Assembly (NCBI GenBank): GCA_964196195.1
Contig: CAXMSE010000079.1
Location: forward strand, 1 to 64,000
Reading direction: 5' to 3'
DNA: 64,000 nt
Source of the DNA: OFTM10 sp964196195
GTDB lineage: Bacteria > Actinomycetota > Acidimicrobiia > Acidimicrobiales > Aldehydirespiratoraceae
Shown here in pieces: positions 60,458-64,000 of the stretch. A program made the translations under genes and the position numbers. The notes beneath the pieces were generated by a model. It ran no database searches. It was not told the DNA's origin and saw only the letters and a list, made by a program, of their open reading frames with translations. Positions within the stretch are counted from its first letter, which is position 1. Every line of letters starts with the position of its first letter.

Positions 60458-61731
60458 CCGAGCCAGCCAACCCTGTGGTGTCCAACGAGTCCCTCTTCGC
60501 TCGTGCCCAGGCCGTCATCCCGGGAGGGGTCAACTCTCCGGTGCGGGCGTTCGGGTCGGTGGGTGGCACCCCCTACTTCGTAGCGCGGGCCGAGGGCCCA
60601 TTCGTGTTCGACGTGGAGGGCCGCCGCTACATCGACTACGTGCAGAGTTACGGCCCCTCGATTCTCGGCCACGCTCACCCCGCGATCATCGCCGCCGTCA
60701 CCGATGCGGCGGCCCGGGGCACCAGCTACGGAGCCCCCACCGAAAACGAGGTTCTCATCGCCGAGGAGATGACATCTCGGGTGAAGGGCCTCGACAAGGT
60801 ACGACTCGTTTCGAGCGGCACCGAAGCCACCATGTCGGCCATCCGTCTGGCTCGGGGCACCACCGGACGCGATCGCATCATCAAGTTCGCGGGCAACTAC
60901 CACGGCCACTGCGACTCCCTGCTTGTCGCGGGCGGTTCGGGAGTAGCACAGCAGGGTCTGGTCGGCTCCGAAGGCGTCACTGCTGGTGCGGTGGCCGACA
61001 CTATCGTCGCCCCCTACAACCAGATTCCTGAGATCGACGACACCGTTGCCGTGGTGTGCATCGAACCCATCGCCGCCAACATGGGCCTCATCGGTCCGGC
61101 CCCGGGGTTCCTCGAAGGGTTGAGGGCTGCCTGCGACGAGGCCGGCGCCCTCCTCATGTTCGACGAGGTCATCACCGGTTTTCGGCTCTGTCGCGGCGGC
61201 GCGGCCGAGTTCTTCGGAGTTCAGCCCGACATCTGGTGCTTCGGCAAGGTGATCGGTGGCGGCCTTCCGATGGGGGCGTTCGGCGCGTCACACGAGATCA
61301 TGGCCAACCTCGCCCCGCTGGGCGGCGTCTATCAGGCGGGCACCCTGTCGGGAAACCCGCTCGCCACCGCGGCCGGTCTGGCGGCGATGCGACATCTCAC
61401 GGTCGAGGCCTACGCCCAACTCACGGCGATCGCCGCCCGCCTGGGCGACGGCATGCAGGCCGCCTTCGACGGTGCGGGGGTGGCTGCGGTCGTGCCGCGT
61501 GTCGGACCCCTGCTGGGCCTCTTCTTCACCGCGGAGGCTCCCACCGAGTTCGAATCGGCGAAGGCCGCGGCCGACAACGGTGTCTACCCGCGCTTCTTCC
61601 ACGGGATGCTCGACCGGGGCGTGGCGCTCGCCCCCGGTGCCTATGAGGTCATCTTCCCATCGCTCGCGCACACCGATGCCGAGATCGATGCCACTATTGG
61701 CGCCGTCGTCGAGGTAGCCGCGACGCTCTAA
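60454..61731 (+). CDS. hemL: Glutamate-1-semialdehyde 2,1-aminomutase
   Basis: 425-residue fold-type I PLP enzyme. PGGVNSPVRAFGSVGGTPYF, SSGTEATMSAIRLARG, FAGNYHGHCDSLLVAGGSG, LLMFDEVITGFRLC and the PLP Lys in WCFGKVIGGGLPMGAFG identify HemL. Converts glutamate-1-semialdehyde to aminolevulinate. The position after hemB and the GTGA overlap complete the C5-pathway operon; glutamyl-tRNA synthetase is not here. Confidence 0.96.
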   Translation: MTEPANPVVSNESLFARAQAVIPGGVNSPVRAFGSVGGTPYFVARAEGPFVFDVEGRRYIDYVQSYGPSILGHAHPAIIAAVTDAAARGTSYGAPTENEVLIAEEMTSRVKGLDKVRLVSSGTEATMSAIRLARGTTGRDRIIKFAGNYHGHCDSLLVAGGSGVAQQGLVGSEGVTAGAVADTIVAPYNQIPEIDDTVAVVCIEPIAANMGLIGPAPGFLEGLRAACDEAGALLMFDEVITGFRLCRGGAAEFFGVQPDIWCFGKVIGGGLPMGAFGASHEIMANLAPLGGVYQAGTLSGNPLATAAGLAAMRHLTVEAYAQLTAIAARLGDGMQAAFDGAGVAAVVPRVGPLLGLFFTAEAPTEFESAKAAADNGVYPRFFHGMLDRGVALAPGAYEVIFPSLAHTDAEIDATIGAVVEVAATL

Positions 61732-61750
61732 ACGGCACCTCCACCCGACT

Positions 61751-61797
61751 TTTTCTGAGCGCGTGCGCGCGCAGAGCGCGCGGAACTGCTCAGAAAA
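61751..61797. repeat. Nested inverted repeat between hemL and the YceI gene
   Basis: TTTTCTGAGC (61751-61760) pairs perfectly with GCTCAGAAAA (61788-61797), and inside it CGCGCGC (61766-61772) pairs with GCGCGCG (61776-61782) around an AGA triloop. It would form a very stable hairpin or cruciform at the end of the hem operon. The Ts and As are inside the stem, with no T-tract beyond, so it is not a canonical intrinsic terminator but could act as a transcript 3'-end stabiliser. Confidence 0.7.
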
Positions 61798-61802
61798 GCC
61801 CC

Positions 61803-61824
61803 GGGGTTCGGGGTTCGGGGTTTT
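61803..61824 (+). repeat. GGGGTTC tandem repeat (3 units) before the YceI gene
   Basis: GGGGTTC GGGGTTC GGGGTTTT immediately follows the inverted repeat and ends 15 nt before the ATG at 61840; AAGGAG lies between. Three G4 runs on the coding strand in the predicted leader could contribute to a G-quadruplex if a fourth short G run (GG at 61825) joins. Confidence 0.6.
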
Positions 61825-61839
61825 GGACAAGGAGATTTG

Positions 61840-62625
61840 ATGGGCAAGAAGATGGTCTTGGGCGGGGCGGTCGCGGTGCTGGCGATCGTGGGCGTCGGGG
61901 TGTGGTGGCTCGTCTTCAAAGACGAGGGGCCCCCAGCGGTTGATCTCGCCGCGGCCGCCGACCAACTCGACGAGGATCTCGCGGCCGCCGATGAGGCGCC
62001 CGATGAGCAGCCGGTAGAGGCCGAGGAAGAGTCGGAGGCTCCCAATCCCGATGATGGAGTCGACGGCGGCATCGACGGTATGTGGATTATCGACGATGAG
62101 ATCGGCTCGTTCGACTTCGACACCGCGAGCGGAAGCTTCGTCGGATTCCGCGTGGATGAGGAGCTTGTCGTCGGCGCGACAACCGCGGTTGGTCGGAGCG
62201 GGGGGGTGAGCGGCTCGCTCAGGATCGAGGCCGGCGACCTCGTCGCGGCGGAGGTCACCGTCGACATGACCACGATCGTCTCCAATGACAGTCGGCGGGA
62301 ACGAGCGATCCGAGGCACTCTGAGCACGTCGCAATTCACCGCTGCGACCTTCGTGCTCACCGAGCCCGTGGCCCTCGGTGATGGCGTCGCCCACGGCGAT
62401 GAGGTGACGGTGCAAGCTCAGGGAGACCTCACGATCAAGGGAGTAACCCAGGCAGTCTCCTTCTCGATCGGTGCCCTTGTCCGTGACGATGGCCTGGGTG
62501 TCTTGGTTGGCTCGGCCGACATCGTGTGGGCCGACTTCGGTGTGTCCACCCCGTCGGCGGCGATCGTCGTGTCGGTGGCCGATGAAGGGATTATCGAGTT
62601 CCAACTCGTGGTGGCCAAGCAATAG
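61840..62625 (+). CDS. YceI-domain protein with N-terminal membrane anchor
   Basis: 261 residues. N-terminal anchor VLGGAVAVLAIVGVGVWWLV, an acidic Ala/Glu/Asp-rich spacer (about residues 30-75), then a YceI-like lipocalin domain (about 78-260): GMWIIDDEIGSFDFDTASGS, GSLRIEAGDLVAAEVTVDMT, RRERAIRGTLSTSQFTAATF and VSFSIGALVRDDG. YceI proteins bind polyisoprenoids or other lipids. AAGGAGA seven bases upstream of the ATG at 61840 supports the start over a TTG one codon earlier. Confidence 0.88.
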   Translation: MGKKMVLGGAVAVLAIVGVGVWWLVFKDEGPPAVDLAAAADQLDEDLAAADEAPDEQPVEAEEESEAPNPDDGVDGGIDGMWIIDDEIGSFDFDTASGSFVGFRVDEELVVGATTAVGRSGGVSGSLRIEAGDLVAAEVTVDMTTIVSNDSRRERAIRGTLSTSQFTAATFVLTEPVALGDGVAHGDEVTVQAQGDLTIKGVTQAVSFSIGALVRDDGLGVLVGSADIVWADFGVSTPSAAIVVSVADEGIIEFQLVVAKQ

Positions 62626-62668
62626 GAGCGCTGGTCCCGAGGAGGTTGCGGCCGTAGGGTCGCGGGGC

Positions 62669-63739
62669 ATGGCTATCCCGAGGACCATCGACGAAGTCGA
62701 CTCAGAGTTTCTCAGCGAGGTGCTCGCCCAGCCGGTGGAAGCGGTCTCCGGCGAACGCATCGCAGTGGGGGAGGGGTTTCTCGGAGAACTCGCCCGTCTC
62801 ACTCTCACCTACGCCGAAGACGCCGAGGGTCCGTCCACTGTGATCGCCAAGATCCCCACCACCGACTCAGATCTCAAGCCCCTCGGCTTGATGCTCGACG
62901 TCTATCTCCGCGAGCACCGCGCCTATAACGAGATCATCCCCAAGCTGAAGGTGAGGACACCGAGGGCGTTCTACAACGGCGCCGAACCCGACGATGAGTT
63001 GTATTGCCTCATCCTCGAAGACGTCGGTCATTTTCGCCCCGGCGACCACCACGCGGGCGGCAGCTTGGAGGATGCCCGCGCGGCCATGAGAACTGCAGCC
63101 GGAATCCACGGGCGCTGGTGGGGGAGGGTCGATGATCTCGACTGGGTGCCGCCGATCGACAGTCCCCTGAACCTCGCGTTGCAGGGCATGTACGAGGATG
63201 CGTTCCCGGTGATTGTCGATCAGCTCGGTGATCTGCTGGGTTCGGATCTGGTGGGTCACATCGAGCGGTGGATTCCCACGTGCAGCGACTGGCTCCAGAC
63301 TTACGGCGACAAGAGCTACACCCTCAGCCACAACGATTTTCGCCTCGACAACATGTTCTTCGATGGCGATGAGCTTGTGCTCATCGACTGGCAGATAATT
63401 GGTCGCGGCGACGGCTTCGGCGATATCTGCCCGTTCTTGTCGAGCAATCTCGAGCCTGAGCTGCGGCGAGCTCATGAGACCGAACTTCTGAAGCTCTACC
63501 AAGCAACGATCAATGATCTTGGTGGTGGCTACTCCGATTTCGGTGACGCGATGATGAGCTACCGTGCCGGCCTGAATTTCTGGCTCTGCCACTGGTGCTT
63601 CACCGGCGTGAGCGCCGGTGAGACCACCGAACGGGGCAAGGAACTCTTCGAACGGATGGTGGCCCGCACCGCTGATGCTGTGAGGGAGCACGAGTCGTGG
63701 GAGCTCACCGGCGATCATTCATGGCGGCCCCAGACCTGA
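62669..63739 (+). CDS. Aminoglycoside phosphotransferase / ecdysteroid-kinase-like protein
   Basis: 356 residues with the small-molecule kinase fold: STVIAKIPT (Lys strand), EDVGHFRPGDHHAGGSLEDA, the catalytic loop LSHNDFRLDNMFF (HxDxxxxN) and metal motif LIDWQIIGRGDGFGDI. Such proteins phosphorylate choline-, sugar- or xenobiotic-type hydroxyls; no substrate can be named. Longer upstream frames are shadows of the YceI gene. Ends 1 nt before the convergent pgi stop. Confidence 0.87.
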   Translation: MAIPRTIDEVDSEFLSEVLAQPVEAVSGERIAVGEGFLGELARLTLTYAEDAEGPSTVIAKIPTTDSDLKPLGLMLDVYLREHRAYNEIIPKLKVRTPRAFYNGAEPDDELYCLILEDVGHFRPGDHHAGGSLEDARAAMRTAAGIHGRWWGRVDDLDWVPPIDSPLNLALQGMYEDAFPVIVDQLGDLLGSDLVGHIERWIPTCSDWLQTYGDKSYTLSHNDFRLDNMFFDGDELVLIDWQIIGRGDGFGDICPFLSSNLEPELRRAHETELLKLYQATINDLGGGYSDFGDAMMSYRAGLNFWLCHWCFTGVSAGETTERGKELFERMVARTADAVREHESWELTGDHSWRPQT

Positions 63740-63740
63740 A

Positions 63741-64000
63741 TCAAGCGCGTCCGCGCATGGTGCGGTAGCGCCTGATCAAGGCGTTGGTGGACTCATCGTG
63801 GGAGAGGGTCGTGAGCGAGTCGGAGTTGAGCTCGGGCAGGATCGTGAGAGCCAGCATCTTGCCGAGTTCGACGCCCCACTGGTCGAAGGAGTTGACTCCC
63901 CACACCACGCCCTGGGTGAACACCTGGTGTTCGTAGAGGGCGATCAGTTGGCCGAGCACTGATGGAGTGAGGGCCGGAGCCGTGATGGTGGTGGACGGCC
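63741..64000 (-). CDS. pgi: Glucose-6-phosphate isomerase, C-terminal part (runs off the window)
   Basis: The reverse strand encodes PSTTITAPALTPSVLGQLIA, LYEHQVFTQGVVWGVNSFDQ and WGVELGKMLA, the strongly conserved Pgi C-terminus. The frame is open to the window edge, so only about the last 85 codons are present. The terminal RRYRTMRGRA is the normal end. Confidence 0.92.
   Translation of the reverse strand, partial: PSTTITAPALTPSVLGQLIALYEHQVFTQGVVWGVNSFDQWGVELGKMLALTILPELNSDSLTTLSHDESTNALIRRYRTMRGRA

Noticed and set aside
61288..62808. 506-codon reverse-strand open frame
   Set aside because: Antisense to hemL and the YceI gene, with His/Arg-rich low-quality sequence and no domain; both forward genes are certain.
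1..64000. CRISPR arrays, prophage or plasmid origins
   Set aside because: No repeat-spacer pattern, phage structural genes, integrase or iteron cluster was seen; the only mobile DNA is the IS256 fragment.

Overview
The window looks like chromosomal DNA from a high-GC actinobacterium, most likely a member of the Acidimicrobiia. Grounds: strong G/C bias at third codon positions, many GTG starts, dense 1-8 nt gene overlaps, a mycothiol-type glycosyltransferase (MshA), an F420-type LLM oxidoreductase, a CxxHxxC [3Fe-4S] ferredoxin next to a P450, an RsiG-like c-di-GMP-binding anti-sigma factor, PaaX, and a rex-hemA-hemC-hemD gene order as in Streptomyces. The taxonomic call is inference; no rRNA is present.

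Layout. 1-7.3 kb: tRNA-Ala, an APC permease fused to a cytosolic EIIA-like/RCK_C tail and coupled to a membrane class III nucleotide cyclase, an acyl-CoA dehydrogenase, then a reverse-strand P450, ferredoxin and a degenerate Glu/Leu dehydrogenase-like protein. 7.5-11.5 kb: TadE/TadG-like secreted or pilus-type proteins, a remnant of an IS256-family transposase, and a 5'-truncated, frameshifted third Tad-like gene. 11.6-14.5 kb: an MFS transporter and RF3 (prfC).

14.7-33.5 kb: a long reverse-strand run (polyprenyl synthase, xseB, xseA, serB, Nudix, LLM oxidoreductase) that is continuous upstream with a catabolic island. The island contains a 2Fe-2S/Mo xanthine dehydrogenase of the selenium-dependent-XDH type, an SsnA-like amidohydrolase, an N-carbamoylase (nitrilase fold), an M20 allantoate/N-carbamoyl amidohydrolase, an 8-oxoguanine-deaminase-like amidohydrolase, a second Mo hydroxylase (Mo subunit plus fused FAD/2Fe-2S subunit) and an HpaB-type flavin monooxygenase. 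In the middle lies an unusual predicted regulator: a thiamine-binding-like (DUF77/MTH1187) domain fused to a YheO-type helix-turn-helix. Together these enzymes could hydroxylate, deaminate and decarbamoylate purine-like or other N-heterocycles. This is the best candidate here for an undescribed system.

33.5-39.4 kb: a decayed acyl-CoA dehydrogenase end, an SLH-domain envelope protein with a 9-bp tandem repeat, a large envelope protein of unknown function and an alpha/beta hydrolase. 38.5-43.3 kb: a benzoyl-CoA epoxidation locus (paaX / boxC-boxB-hydrolase) with a PaaX-like operator over the boxC promoter; boxA is absent. 43.3-54.8 kb: UbiB-family kinase, metallopeptidase, histidine phosphatase, MoaD, RsiG-like protein, mshA, ybjN, proC, SAM hydrolase, an ABC exporter, a CAP-domain protein and an acyl-CoA synthetase. 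54.8-61.7 kb: rex with a probable autoregulatory Rex operator, then hemA-hemC-hemD-HAD-hemB-hemL, the C5 pathway from glutamyl-tRNA to uroporphyrinogen III. 61.8-64 kb: a YceI-domain protein behind a strong inverted repeat, an aminoglycoside-phosphotransferase-like protein and the 3' end of pgi.
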